Assembly (NCBI RefSeq): GCF_000399685.1
Contig: NZ_KB976987.1
Coordinates: 749,196 to 813,195, forward strand
Direction: 5' to 3'
Length of the DNA: 64,000 nt
Source of the DNA: Acinetobacter pittii ANC 4050
GTDB lineage: Bacteria; Pseudomonadota; Gammaproteobacteria; Pseudomonadales; Moraxellaceae
A program made the position numbers and the translations under genes. A model generated the notes under the pieces. The model had not been told where the DNA came from. It was given only the letters and a program-made list of their open reading frames with translations, and made no database searches. Below, piece by piece: positions 9,734-18,911 of the stretch. How positions within the stretch are numbered: the first letter of the stretch is position 1; each line of letters starts with the position of its first letter.

Positions 9734-10885
9734 ATGGCGTTCAGACAATTTGAACGCACATCTTTACAGCTAAGCATAGTAACTGTGCTTAGCTGTTTAT
9801 GTGCGTCTGTGACATATGCTGACACCTTAACACCCGTAAACCCTGCGACAGTGAATGCATGTGTTGCACTTACTTCGAACGCCGACCGTCTGGCTTGTTA
9901 CGATTCTTTATTTAACACATCAGCTCTACCTGCTGTGCAAGCCGCAGCAGCACCAGAGCCTGTTAAAAAAATCGATCAGCCTGCTGTTCAACCAGAAACA
10001 TTTAAAGAAAAAGTTACTGATACAGTAAGTAATATCAAACTTATTGGAAAAGCACCTAAGCTTGAACCTACTACTTCTTTACTTGATCAACGTTGGGAAT
10101 TGTCTGAAGAAAGTAAATTGGGTGTATGGAACATTCGTGCTTATCAACCCGTCTATTTACTACCTGTATTTTGGACCAGTGACAAAAATGAGTTGCCACA
10201 TAGTCCCAACCTAAATAATACGGTGACAAAAGATCAAAATCTGAAATCAACAGAAAGTAAATTTCAGATTTCTTTGAAAACCAAAGCTTGGGAAAATATT
10301 TTTGGCAATAATGGCGATTTGTGGCTAGGGTATACGCAATCTTCACGTTGGCAGACCTTCAATGCTGACGAGTCTCGTCCATTCCGTGAAACAAACTATG
10401 AACCAGAAGCAAGTTTAATGTTTAGAACAAACTATGAGTTGCTTGGTTTAGATGGGCGTTTGCTGGGGGTTACCTTAAACCATCAATCAAATGGTCGCTC
10501 AGACCCATTATCTCGTAGCTGGAACCGTGTAATCTTTAACGTTGGATTAGAGCGCGGTAACTTTGCTTTAATGCTTCGTCCATGGATTCGTCTCGAAGAA
10601 GATAGTAAAGATGATAATAACCCTGATATTGAAGACTACATCGGTCGTGGTGATTTAACAGCTTTTTATAAGTGGAAGCAGAATGACTTCTCTTTAATGC
10701 TCCGTCATTCATTGAAAGGTGGTGATGACTCTCATGGCGCTGTTCAATTTGATTGGGCTTTCCCAATCAGTGGAAAGTTACGCGGCCATTTCCAATTATT
10801 TAATGGTTATGGTGAAAGCTTGATTGATTATAACCATCGAGCGACTTATGCCGGTTTGGGTGTGTCACTCTTAAATTGGTACTAA
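9734..10885 (+). CDS. pldA: Outer membrane phospholipase A (OMPLA)
   Basis: The 383-aa protein has a signal peptide ending ...ASVTYA. A mature Cys-containing section follows, and then a C-terminal 12-strand barrel. The catalytic triad is visible in HQSNGRSDPLSRSWNR: His, Ser two residues on, and Asn twelve after the Ser, matching E. coli His142/Ser144/Asn156. It hydrolyses phospholipids misplaced in the outer leaflet. The N-terminal region (about residues 30-130) is longer than in enteric OMPLA. The start at 9734 has GGAG 6 bases before it. A strong terminator follows. Confidence 0.9.
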   Translation: MAFRQFERTSLQLSIVTVLSCLCASVTYADTLTPVNPATVNACVALTSNADRLACYDSLFNTSALPAVQAAAAPEPVKKIDQPAVQPETFKEKVTDTVSNIKLIGKAPKLEPTTSLLDQRWELSEESKLGVWNIRAYQPVYLLPVFWTSDKNELPHSPNLNNTVTKDQNLKSTESKFQISLKTKAWENIFGNNGDLWLGYTQSSRWQTFNADESRPFRETNYEPEASLMFRTNYELLGLDGRLLGVTLNHQSNGRSDPLSRSWNRVIFNVGLERGNFALMLRPWIRLEEDSKDDNNPDIEDYIGRGDLTAFYKWKQNDFSLMLRHSLKGGDDSHGAVQFDWAFPISGKLRGHFQLFNGYGESLIDYNHRATYAGLGVSLLNWY

Positions 10886-10894
10886 GATTCTATA

Positions 10895-10922
10895 AAAAGC
10901 CGCTTTTAAAGCGGCTTTTTTA
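10895..10922. terminator. Bidirectional intrinsic terminator
   Basis: AAAAGCCGCTTT and AAAGCGGCTTTT make a GC-cored hairpin with T-runs on both strands, between converging pldA and ktrB. Confidence 0.9.
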
Positions 10923-12260
10923 TTATCCAATTTGAATGTTGGCTTGAGGGTGTTTGAGCCGGCTCTTTTTAGGAGTAGCGATTAAATAGGCGAGTGTTAA
11001 AGGTCCGAGACGTCCAGCAAACATAAGTAGGCTTAAAATAAATAAACTACCATTATGTAAATCTGGTGTGATACCACGAGAGAGACCCACAGTACATGCT
11101 GCTGAAACAACTTCGAAAAGTAAATTCATAAAATCTGCTTTAGGCTCTAAAAGTAAAAGAATAAAGAATCCCATGAAGATGAGTATGCTTGTAATAGCAG
11201 TCACTGCTAATGCTTTGTAAGTCGTTTCGTGAGATACCGAATGATTGAATATTCTAATTTCATCCGTACGGCGTAAAAATGAAATTACACTCAGCACTAA
11301 GATGACAAAGGTTCCAACTTTGATTCCACCTGCTGTACTCAGTGAGCCACCACCAATAAACATCAATAACATCATTAGTAAGGAGCTACTGTTGGTCATT
11401 GCGCCAGTATCAATGGTATTAAAGCCGGAAGATCGAGGAACTGTTGCCTGAAACCATGCATTTAAAGCTTGATCACCTACATTTAACATGCCTAGAGTAT
11501 GAGGATTTTGAGCTTCTAAGGCCCATATTAAAATAAAGGCAACAAGGTTGATAATTGCAATTGTTGTTAGAATAAGCTTGCTATTGGGCGTTAGTTTTTT
11601 CCATTTTTTGTTTTGTTTAATATCCATGAGTACTAAAAAACCAAGGCCACCTAAAGTGTAAAGTATGCTAATGGTTATACAAATAATATAGTTGCTTTGA
11701 AAGTTCATTAAACTGTTGGAAAATAATGAAAAACCCGCATTATTAAATGAAGAAATGCTGTAAAAAGCCGCATAGTACAAACCACGTGCAAACCCATATA
11801 TTGGTGTAAAAGCAGTGGTGAGAATAATTGTACCAACCAGCTCAAAAATAAGAGTGTAAGTAACAACGCCCTTAGCAACAAAGGTAACCTTCGATAAGCT
11901 CGTTTGTCCGAGGCTATCCTGAGCCATCATTTGCTGTTTAAGACCAACTTTGGGAGACAAACTTAATGCGGCCAATATTGCAAAAGTCATAAAACCCAAA
12001 CCGCCAGACTGAATCAGCAATAAAATAATAGTTTGCCCAAAGAGGGTAAAAGACTCATGAATATTCAAAACAGATAGGCCGGTAATTGTAACTGCTGAGG
12101 TGGCTGTAAAGAGCGCATCCATCCAGCTAACATTGCCTGTATTCGCAAATGGCAATTTAAGCAATAAAGTGCCAAAGGCAATAAAGCCTAAAAACCCTAG
12201 CGCTAAAAGTGAAGGAGGGCTTAAATTTAACGTTTTATGAGGCTTGGGATATATAGACAT
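10923..12260 (-). CDS. ktrB: Potassium uptake protein KtrB (TrkH family)
   Basis: The protein (445 aa) is a multi-pass inner membrane channel of the Trk/Ktr/HKT superfamily. Four pore-type repeats are visible by their conserved glycines, for example AVTITGLSVLN, SFNNAGFSLF, RSSGFNTIDTGAM and CTVGLSRGITPD. The length is that of KtrB rather than the longer TrkH. It imports K+ with help from a cytoplasmic nucleotide-binding ring. The partner gene ktrA lies 18 bases upstream on the same strand, and the pair forms an operon. Confidence 0.87.
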   Translation of the reverse strand: MSIYPKPHKTLNLSPPSLLALGFLGFIAFGTLLLKLPFANTGNVSWMDALFTATSAVTITGLSVLNIHESFTLFGQTIILLLIQSGGLGFMTFAILAALSLSPKVGLKQQMMAQDSLGQTSLSKVTFVAKGVVTYTLIFELVGTIILTTAFTPIYGFARGLYYAAFYSISSFNNAGFSLFSNSLMNFQSNYIICITISILYTLGGLGFLVLMDIKQNKKWKKLTPNSKLILTTIAIINLVAFILIWALEAQNPHTLGMLNVGDQALNAWFQATVPRSSGFNTIDTGAMTNSSSLLMMLLMFIGGGSLSTAGGIKVGTFVILVLSVISFLRRTDEIRIFNHSVSHETTYKALAVTAITSILIFMGFFILLLLEPKADFMNLLFEVVSAACTVGLSRGITPDLHNGSLFILSLLMFAGRLGPLTLAYLIATPKKSRLKHPQANIQIG

Positions 12261-12278
12261 ATTCTAGATTTCGTTTTC

Positions 12279-12929
12279 TTATAAGAAGCAATTAGAAAGT
12301 TTCTTTAACTGTGGTAAATGACCTTCTAGAATAAGAATATCATGTGTTTGCAAAGTGAAATTTTCTTCAGTTTCAAACAAAATCTGCTGTTGTCTTTTAA
12401 CGAGCAAGGTTTTGACCTGTGGCGCTTGCTGCATAATGCCATATAGGTTAATACCATGCAGTTTTTCAGGGATTTCAATTTTTATAATGTAGTGATCATC
12501 TTCTAAAGACATATAGCGACTTACCATCGGATAGTTGAGGGCTTGAGCTACTCTTACTCCCATATCTTCTTCAGGATGAATAATTTTATTGATATTAAGG
12601 TGTGACAAAATGGTGTGATGAGCTTTGGTTTTTGCTTTTACCCAAATTTTATCAATTCCCAAATTTTTTAAGTTCAGCACACACAAAATACTGGCTTCAA
12701 TATCTTCACCAATTGCGACCACAACTGCGTCACAATTTTGAATATTTAGTTCGTCAAGCACATGTTCATCGGTAGCATCAGCAATGACGGCATGCGTTAA
12801 AACGTCGGCAAGATTTTCGACATTCTTTTTTACCGTATCGATGCCAATAACATCATGATTTAATTTTGTGAGTTCTTGAGCTACCGTTGCTCCAAAACTA
12901 CCTAAGCCAATGACTGCGAACTGTGCCAT
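12279..12929 (-). CDS. ktrA: KtrA-type RCK regulatory subunit of potassium uptake
   Basis: The 216-aa protein has an N-terminal Rossmann nucleotide-binding (RCK_N/TrkA_N) domain with GLGSFGATVAQEL and the acidic IDTVKK end of strand two. A C-terminal RCK_C domain begins near residue 135. One RCK unit of this length is typical of KtrA, whereas TrkA has two. It forms a ring that gates KtrB in response to nucleotides. The ribosome site AAGGACC lies 7 bases before the ATG. It is the first gene of the ktrAB operon. Confidence 0.87.
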   Translation of the reverse strand: MAQFAVIGLGSFGATVAQELTKLNHDVIGIDTVKKNVENLADVLTHAVIADATDEHVLDELNIQNCDAVVVAIGEDIEASILCVLNLKNLGIDKIWVKAKTKAHHTILSHLNINKIIHPEEDMGVRVAQALNYPMVSRYMSLEDDHYIIKIEIPEKLHGINLYGIMQQAPQVKTLLVKRQQQILFETEENFTLQTHDILILEGHLPQLKKLSNCFL

Positions 12930-13033
12930 GTTGGTCCTTTTTTCCGATTTAGATCATTATTTTTAAGGATATTTTCTTTAAGATAAAGAGATGCAATGTA
13001 AAGATGGTAGAAATATAAAAAGATTGTATAAAA

Positions 13034-13055
13034 AAGCCGACAACTTTGTCGGCTT
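13034..13055 (-). terminator. Intrinsic terminator of ilvA
   Basis: AAGCCGACAA and TTGTCGGCTT form the stem. On the minus strand it is followed by a run of six T, just beyond the ilvA stop. Confidence 0.85.
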
Positions 13056-13073
13056 CTTCATCAAAATTAAAGA

Positions 13074-14615
13074 TTATTTCAAGAAGCGTTTATAGCCGAC
13101 GTTATCAGTAATTTCTGCATACGGATAATTAATCTGCTCAAGCGTTTCAATCAATCCATCAGGGTTTTGTTTCGCATCGGTTGCTTGTAAGCCAACTAAA
13201 ACACGTCCTTCTGCTGCACCATGGTTACGATAATGGAAGAGGGTAATGTTGTGAGTTGGACCTAAACGAGTTAAGAATGTTAAGAGGGCACCTGGACGTT
13301 CAGGGAACTCAACGCGGAACAATCTTTCATCATCTAGATTTGCGTGGCCACCAATTAAATAACGAATATGTAGTTTGGCAACTTCATCGTCAGAAAGGTC
13401 ATCTACAATATAATCTTGCTGTTTTAATTGTTCCAAAATTTCATGGCGCTCTGCATCTCCACCTTTCAAACTAATACCGACAAATACTTGCGCTTCCTCT
13501 GTATTGTTTGCTCGGTAGTTAAACTCAGTGATATTGCGACCTTGTAATGCACGGCAGAAGCCTAAGAATGCACCTTTTTCTTCAGATAGGGTAACCGCAT
13601 AAATCGCTTCGCGTTGCTCACCTAACTCGGTACGTTCAGCAATATAACGTAGGCGGTCAAAATTCATATTGGCGCCGCAAACAATCGACACCATATTTTT
13701 ATTGCTGATTTTGTGTTCGTGAATATATTTTTTAATACCCGCTAAAGCCATCGCACCAGAAGGTTCGACAATACTGCGGTTTTCATCAAAAGTATCTTTA
13801 ATTGCTGCACAGATTTCATCTGTATTCACCGTGACAATATCAGGATCAACAATCGGGCCTGAATTATCAGATTTGCGCAAACGAATAATATCAAAAGGTA
13901 AAGCACCAATTTGGGCAACAGCCGTACCGTCTGCAAATAACCCTACATGTGGCAAAATTACACGTTCATTTGCTTCTAAGGCTGCTTTTAAACAAGCAGA
14001 CTCTTCATATTCAACGCCAATAACTTTTACGTGCGGTGCAACTTCTCCAAGGTAAGCTGCTACGCCTGAAATAAGGCCACCACCACCTACAGCAACAAAC
14101 ACATATTCTACATCACGCCATTGACGTAAAATTTCATTTGCAATTGTGCCTTGACCTGCAATGACAAGTTCATCGTCATAAGGTGGAATAAATACAAGAC
14201 CTTCAACTTCAGCACGTTGTTGAGCATATTTATTTGCGATATCAAAGCTATCACCATGTAACACAACTTGGCCGCCTAAGCGTTTAACTGCCTGAACTTT
14301 AATGTCAGGTGTTGTGCTTGGCATAACAATAATAGCGGGAATTCCTAGTCTTTGACCTGACAATGCTACGCCTTGAGCATGGTTGCCCGCAGAAGCACAA
14401 ATCACCCCACGTTCAAGTTGATCTTTAGGTAATTGACTAATACGGTTATAGGCACCGCGTAATTTAAAAGAAAAAACGGGTTGTAAATCTTCACGCTTAA
14501 AACGAATTGTATTATTTAATTTTTGACTAATTCGTGGAGCTGCTTCGAGAGGTGTTTCAATTGCAACATCATAAACCGTTGCTTGTAAAATTTGTCGTAC
14601 CACACGAGACAGCAT
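13074..14615 (-). CDS. ilvA: Threonine ammonia-lyase, biosynthetic
   Basis: This PLP enzyme (513 aa) converts threonine to 2-oxobutanoate, the first step of isoleucine synthesis. The PLP lysine lies in FSFKLRGAYNR near residue 60. The glycine loop that binds the cofactor phosphate is VAVGGGGLISG. Two C-terminal ACT-like regulatory domains (about 330-513) indicate the allosteric, isoleucine-inhibited biosynthetic form rather than the short catabolic one. I choose the ATG at 14615 because AGGGA is then 8 bases away; the ATG at 14621 is too close. It is divergent from rpiA. Confidence 0.95.
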   Translation of the reverse strand: MLSRVVRQILQATVYDVAIETPLEAAPRISQKLNNTIRFKREDLQPVFSFKLRGAYNRISQLPKDQLERGVICASAGNHAQGVALSGQRLGIPAIIVMPSTTPDIKVQAVKRLGGQVVLHGDSFDIANKYAQQRAEVEGLVFIPPYDDELVIAGQGTIANEILRQWRDVEYVFVAVGGGGLISGVAAYLGEVAPHVKVIGVEYEESACLKAALEANERVILPHVGLFADGTAVAQIGALPFDIIRLRKSDNSGPIVDPDIVTVNTDEICAAIKDTFDENRSIVEPSGAMALAGIKKYIHEHKISNKNMVSIVCGANMNFDRLRYIAERTELGEQREAIYAVTLSEEKGAFLGFCRALQGRNITEFNYRANNTEEAQVFVGISLKGGDAERHEILEQLKQQDYIVDDLSDDEVAKLHIRYLIGGHANLDDERLFRVEFPERPGALLTFLTRLGPTHNITLFHYRNHGAAEGRVLVGLQATDAKQNPDGLIETLEQINYPYAEITDNVGYKRFLK

Positions 14616-14722
14616 GTTCATCTTCCCTATAACAGTTTAAAATAGGAAATTATTGTAGCAAACCCTTGTGCATTTGCGCCGTTTATTGGTGCATAAATGT
14701 CAAAAAATAGTTGAGTGATGTC

Positions 14723-15394
14723 ATGAGTCTATATGCAACCCAAGATGAAAAGAAACAAGCTGCTGCGAAAGCTGCTTTAAAACACTTACCCAAAGGTGGC
14801 ATTTTGGGGGTTGGGACTGGAAGTACCGTAAATTTTCTAATTGATTTATTACCTGAATTACAATTAGAAGCAGCTGTGGCAAGTTCTCAAGCAACTGCTG
14901 ATCGTCTTAAAAAGCTTGGTATTGAAGTTGTAGACATGAATCATGTGGGTAGCCTAGATGCCTATGTTGATGGTGCAGATGAGATCGACCGTCATATGCA
15001 TATGATTAAAGGTGGTGGTGCTGCATTAACACGTGAAAAAATTGTGGCATCAATTGCTAAGAAATTTGTGTGTATTGTTGATGATTCAAAATGGGTTGAT
15101 CAACTTGGACGTGATTTCCCACTTCCTGTAGAAGTTATTCCAATGGCGCGTTCGGCTGTAGCTCGTAAATTGGTAAGTTTAGGTGGTGACCCAGTTTATC
15201 GTGAAGGTGTAGTTACAGATAACGGTAATGTAATTTTGGATGTTTTCAATCTTAATATTTTAAATGCTATTGAGCTCGAAAAAACAATTAATAATATTCC
15301 AGGTGTGGTAACTAACGGGATCTTTGCCTTAAATCCCGCAACGATTGCAATTGTTGCAACAAATAATGGTATTGAAGAGCGTACCGCACAGTAA
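14723..15394 (+). CDS. rpiA: Ribose-5-phosphate isomerase A
   Basis: The 223-aa enzyme interconverts ribose-5-phosphate and ribulose-5-phosphate in the pentose phosphate pathway. Family motifs are present: [13 protein letters not shown] (phosphate loop), DGADEID with the catalytic Asp, and [14 protein letters not shown] with the catalytic Lys and Glu region. I place the start at the ATG at 14723, with GAGTG 5 bases upstream, rather than the TTG at 14711. The stop overlaps the start of the next gene by one base (TAATG), so the two are coupled. Confidence 0.95.
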   Translation: MSLYATQDEKKQAAAKAALKHLPKGGILGVGTGSTVNFLIDLLPELQLEAAVASSQATADRLKKLGIEVVDMNHVGSLDAYVDGADEIDRHMHMIKGGGAALTREKIVASIAKKFVCIVDDSKWVDQLGRDFPLPVEVIPMARSAVARKLVSLGGDPVYREGVVTDNGNVILDVFNLNILNAIELEKTINNIPGVVTNGIFALNPATIAIVATNNGIEERTAQ

Positions 15395-16074
15395 TGTCTG
15401 CAAAAATGCCAGAGATTAAAATCGTTCGACATGTAAGGGCAAGAAAATTGCGCTTACGTGTTGAGCCTGCTTCAATCCGCCTTACAGTTCCTTTATTTTG
15501 TAGTAAGAAGCAAATTCAGCATTTTTTAGCACAATCTGAACAATGGTTGACCGAGACGTGGAATAAACAACAAAACGTCCAATCGGCATCGATTGATATT
15601 CCTTCCGAAATTTATTTCTTTAATAAAGAACATCCGTTTCAAGTCATTGTTCAAAAACAGCACCGTATTTTTCAATTTGATTGGGAAACTAGTTGTTTAT
15701 TTATTAAAGAAACGCAGCCATATTTGGCATTACAAAGTGCAGTTATTGCCTATGCGAAGCAAGAATTACCCGAGCTTTTAAAAGAGTTAAGTGAGCAGAC
15801 TCATTTAGCCTATAGGGAGTGCACAATTCGCCGTCCGAAAACTCGGTGGGGAAGTTGTAGTAGTCAGCATAATATTATGCTACACGCGGGGTTGGTGCTC
15901 ATGTCACATGAAATTGCTCGGTATGTGGCTATTCATGAGTTGGCGCATACCAAACATTTTGACCATAGTCCTGCATTTTGGGCAGAAGTTGAAAAATATG
16001 ATCCATATTTTCAAAAACACCGCAGACAACTTAAATCAAATCCATTGCCTGCATGGTGGTATGTTTCAGCTTAA
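15394..16074 (+). CDS. YgjP-type zinc metallopeptidase (DUF45/M48-like)
   Basis: The 226-aa protein ends in the YgjP metallopeptidase domain. The zinc site HELAH is followed by HFDHSPAFWAEVEKYDPYF, which supplies the third ligand region, and upstream is the family segment RRPKTRWGSCS. The N-terminal 90 residues form the beta-rich half of the family. Physiological substrates are unknown. It overlaps rpiA by one base. Its stop interlocks with the stop of the converging lipoprotein gene, with no terminator between. Confidence 0.85.
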   Translation: MSAKMPEIKIVRHVRARKLRLRVEPASIRLTVPLFCSKKQIQHFLAQSEQWLTETWNKQQNVQSASIDIPSEIYFFNKEHPFQVIVQKQHRIFQFDWETSCLFIKETQPYLALQSAVIAYAKQELPELLKELSEQTHLAYRECTIRRPKTRWGSCSSQHNIMLHAGLVLMSHEIARYVAIHELAHTKHFDHSPAFWAEVEKYDPYFQKHRRQLKSNPLPAWWYVSA

Positions 16075-17591
16075 CTAAAACTACATTCTAGTTGAGGTGT
16101 TTGTAAGTTATCGGGTGCTTTTCGGCTATCTAATCCTGCTTTGGCGCTGATAATTTTATTTGCTTTAATAGATAACTGTATAAAGTTGTATTGTTGCGTC
16201 GAGTTATTTGGTTCAGCTGAACTTGAATTGAGTAAATAACTTGAGCTCGCAGCATCTGTTTGCAATAAATTATCGGTACTATCAGCACTTAGAGCCACAC
16301 GATAAATTTGTGAGCCTTTACTCATATCGATTTGACCATTCGCACGAAAATTAAGCTGACATCCAGTCGAGGTGTCTTCATAGTGACCAATTAAATAGTC
16401 TGTAGCTGGTAGGTTTGGATCTGATAGGTTAATGCTAGTTAAGCCTTGTTTGCATGGATAGGTTGATCCATTACAAGTCGCTGTGGTGGTAAACCCTACA
16501 GCTCTACGGTAATCTCCAGCACCGTCAATGCGAATAAATGTTGTTGAATTTACAGTAGGAACAATACCTGTATATTGTTTCTTTTGTAGAAGTTCATAGC
16601 CCGTTTGATCTAAAGACTGTTGTGAATTAGCCTGAGCCAATTGCAAAGTAGATGCTTTTAGGTTGGTTCCAAAGTAATCGCGCGTTACCTTTTGGTTGGC
16701 TGCAATATCTAACAGCGTATTTTTGATTGGATCAATATTATCTGGAGCAGGAGTGAAAATAGGGGTAAAGGATGTTTGATCCCCATGAAGTTTTTTCCCA
16801 TCCAAAAAGCCATCTTTTAAATCGGTTGCTAAACTTTTAACGAGTTCTTGGTAGGTGCTTGCTCCACCGTGAATTGCTGACCAATATTGTAAATAGCCAA
16901 AGCTAAGGTAGCTATCCACATATGTGGTAGGTTGTTTGGTTGAATACTGCTGTAAATTTAAAATTGTTAATGGATTCGCTGGACTTAAACTAGGAATAGC
17001 GGGATCTTTAAATGCATTCATTAACGATTTGTAAACATCTTGAGAAGCTAAATCCACATGTAATTGTTCAATACGGGTTGGATCAACAGTCTCTTGGGGG
17101 AGTTGGCCTGAGCGTATGACCGCTCGTTGGTAAACCGCTTCACTACTTGGGCTAATGAATTGGGTTCTGCTACTTGCCGTATTCGGCGTAATAAATGCAT
17201 GATAAATACCTGACAGATTTTGATACTGTGAAGTAAGTGGGTCAAACACTTGAGATGAGCTTTGAGTTGTAATTTCTACGCGATATAAACGATTCAATTT
17301 TGCAGTAGGAATTTTGACATTAAAACTATTTAAACTTGCAATTGAAGTATCCACTAAAACAGCGTTGTTGGTGTTGTCATATACCTTCAGTTGGATATTA
17401 CGCATCTCTACAGGGGTTTTTAAAGTCACATCAGTTGTTGCTTCAGGTGTAGGGTCAACAGGCGTTGGAGTAGTTGGTGAGCTGCCTCCACTACTACCTC
17501 CACCTCCGCAACCAGTAAGGGCTACACTTAAAATTAATGTGCTCAAGCCAAGGTACGTGCGTAATTTTGTTTCTTTTGATTGTTGAAGCAT
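16071..17591 (-). CDS. Large Ser/Pro-linked lipoprotein, function unknown
   Basis: The 506-aa product begins with a signal peptide whose lipobox LSVALTGC would be cleaved before Cys28. A flexible linker of glycine, serine, threonine and proline (GGGGSSGGSSPTTPTP) follows, then a long soluble domain without motifs I recognise. It is likely an outer-membrane or surface lipoprotein. GGAG precedes the start. Two Cys pairs late in the protein (TCNGSTYPC, and GCQLNF with ECSFS) suggest disulphides in the periplasm or outside the cell. It is transcribed away from argC and runs tail-to-tail into the YgjP gene. Confidence 0.7.
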   Translation of the reverse strand: MLQQSKETKLRTYLGLSTLILSVALTGCGGGGSSGGSSPTTPTPVDPTPEATTDVTLKTPVEMRNIQLKVYDNTNNAVLVDTSIASLNSFNVKIPTAKLNRLYRVEITTQSSSQVFDPLTSQYQNLSGIYHAFITPNTASSRTQFISPSSEAVYQRAVIRSGQLPQETVDPTRIEQLHVDLASQDVYKSLMNAFKDPAIPSLSPANPLTILNLQQYSTKQPTTYVDSYLSFGYLQYWSAIHGGASTYQELVKSLATDLKDGFLDGKKLHGDQTSFTPIFTPAPDNIDPIKNTLLDIAANQKVTRDYFGTNLKASTLQLAQANSQQSLDQTGYELLQKKQYTGIVPTVNSTTFIRIDGAGDYRRAVGFTTTATCNGSTYPCKQGLTSINLSDPNLPATDYLIGHYEDTSTGCQLNFRANGQIDMSKGSQIYRVALSADSTDNLLQTDAASSSYLLNSSSAEPNNSTQQYNFIQLSIKANKIISAKAGLDSRKAPDNLQTPQLECSFS

Positions 17592-17641
17592 CCTAGCTCT
17601 CCAAAAATTAATCTGGTATTTATTTGCTGATATTTATGTGG

Positions 17642-17741
17642 GTATGACAGTCCAGTAAGTGCTATCTGATTGTCACTAAAATTAAAAAATTAAAATTACC
17701 AAGCATGAAATGGTTTTGTAAGCTTGGACATCCTGTCATAC
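17642..17741. promoter_or_regulatory. Inverted nonamers in the lipoprotein/argC divergent region
   Basis: GTATGACAG at 17642-17650 and CTGTCATAC at 17733-17741 are exact reverse complements, 82 bases apart. They lie near each divergent start. They may be paired operator half-sites or mirror-image promoter elements; neither is proven. Confidence 0.3.
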
Positions 17742-17780
17742 TACTGCCCAAGTATAGATTCAAAAATTGAGGTAATGCAC

Positions 17781-18830
17781 GTGATTTCTGTCGGAATTGT
17801 TGGTGGAACGGGTTATACAGGCGTTGAACTATTACGTATTTTATTACGACATCCTAAAGCGCAGGTTCGAGTTCTTACTTCACGTACAGAAGCGGGCAAA
17901 CCAGTTGCAGATATGTTCCCTAATTTACGTGGACATACTGATCTTCAATTTTCAGATTTAAACATTGATGCATTAAAAGAATGTGATGTTGTATTTTTTG
18001 CAACTCCACATGGCGTTGCGATGCAGCATGCCAAAGAGTTGATTGCAGCTGGAACTAAAGTTATTGATTTAGCAGCCGACTTTCGCTTACAAAATCTTGA
18101 ACAGTTTGAAAAATGGTATGGCATGGAGCATGCTTGCCCAGATGTATTAAAAGATTCTGTATATGGTCTAACTGAGTTAAACCGTGAAAAAATTAAACAA
18201 GCTCAAGTTATTGGTAACCCGGGTTGCTATCCGACGACTGTTCAATTAGGTTTAGCGCCACTGTTAAAATCAGCACAAACACTGATTGAAACTAAAAATA
18301 TTATCATTGATGCGAAATCTGGTGTTTCTGGTGCTGGCCGTAAAGCAAGCTTAGGCATGATTTATAGTGAAAATGCAGATAACTTTAAAGCATATGGTGT
18401 TGCAGGCCATCGCCATCATCCGGAAATCGTAGAAGCTTTAGAAAATATTGCAGGACAAAAAGGTGGATTTGAAGGACTCTTGTTTGTTCCGCATTTAGTA
18501 CCGATGATTCGCGGTATGTTGAGTACAATTTATGTAGATTTAACGGAAGCGGGTAAACAGACAGACTTACAATCTTTATATGAAAACTTCTATGCTAATG
18601 AAAAATTCGTAGATGTCATGCCTGCGAATAGTTCACCTGAAACACGTAGTGTACGCGGTGCAAATGAGCTTCGTATTGCTTTGTATAAACCACAACCAAA
18701 TAAACTGATTATTTTGGCTGCTCAAGATAACCTTGTAAAAGGCGCATCTGGTCAGGCTGTACAAAATATGAACCTTATGTTTGGCTTTAGTGAAGATGAA
18801 GGCTTACAAGGGATTGGTTTATTACCATAA
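17781..18830 (+). CDS. argC: N-acetyl-gamma-glutamyl-phosphate reductase
   Basis: The 349-aa NADPH enzyme carries out the third step of arginine synthesis. It has the Rossmann loop [15 protein letters not shown] at the very N terminus, the catalytic Cys in GNPGCYPT, and the conserved [11 protein letters not shown] and GHRHHPEI segments. I choose the GTG at 17781: GAGG lies 8 bases upstream and the protein then starts MISVGIVGG, as in homologues. The in-frame ATGs at 17724 and 17775 are less likely. Confidence 0.93.
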   Translation: MISVGIVGGTGYTGVELLRILLRHPKAQVRVLTSRTEAGKPVADMFPNLRGHTDLQFSDLNIDALKECDVVFFATPHGVAMQHAKELIAAGTKVIDLAADFRLQNLEQFEKWYGMEHACPDVLKDSVYGLTELNREKIKQAQVIGNPGCYPTTVQLGLAPLLKSAQTLIETKNIIIDAKSGVSGAGRKASLGMIYSENADNFKAYGVAGHRHHPEIVEALENIAGQKGGFEGLLFVPHLVPMIRGMLSTIYVDLTEAGKQTDLQSLYENFYANEKFVDVMPANSSPETRSVRGANELRIALYKPQPNKLIILAAQDNLVKGASGQAVQNMNLMFGFSEDEGLQGIGLLP

Positions 18831-18848
18831 AAAACTCTTTTTTGCTTC

Positions 18849-18880
18849 ACACACATTTAAATTTCGATTTAAATGTGTGT
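18849..18880. repeat. Perfect 14-bp inverted repeat with TTCG loop
   Basis: ACACACATTTAAAT, loop TTCG, then ATTTAAATGTGTGT. It lies between argC and the next gene. It lacks a T-run on either side, so it is not a standard terminator. It swallows an ATG at 18873, which argues against that start for the following gene. Confidence 0.85.
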
Positions 18881-18911
18881 CTTGACTCTGATCTTGAACA
18901 CTGAGATGACG

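Noticed and set aside
13256..14055. Rightward frames opposite ilvA
   Set aside because: Shadows of a well-supported gene with all family motifs on the other strand.
18849..18880. argC terminator
   Set aside because: A perfect hairpin, but no T-run follows on either strand, so I list it as an inverted repeat only.
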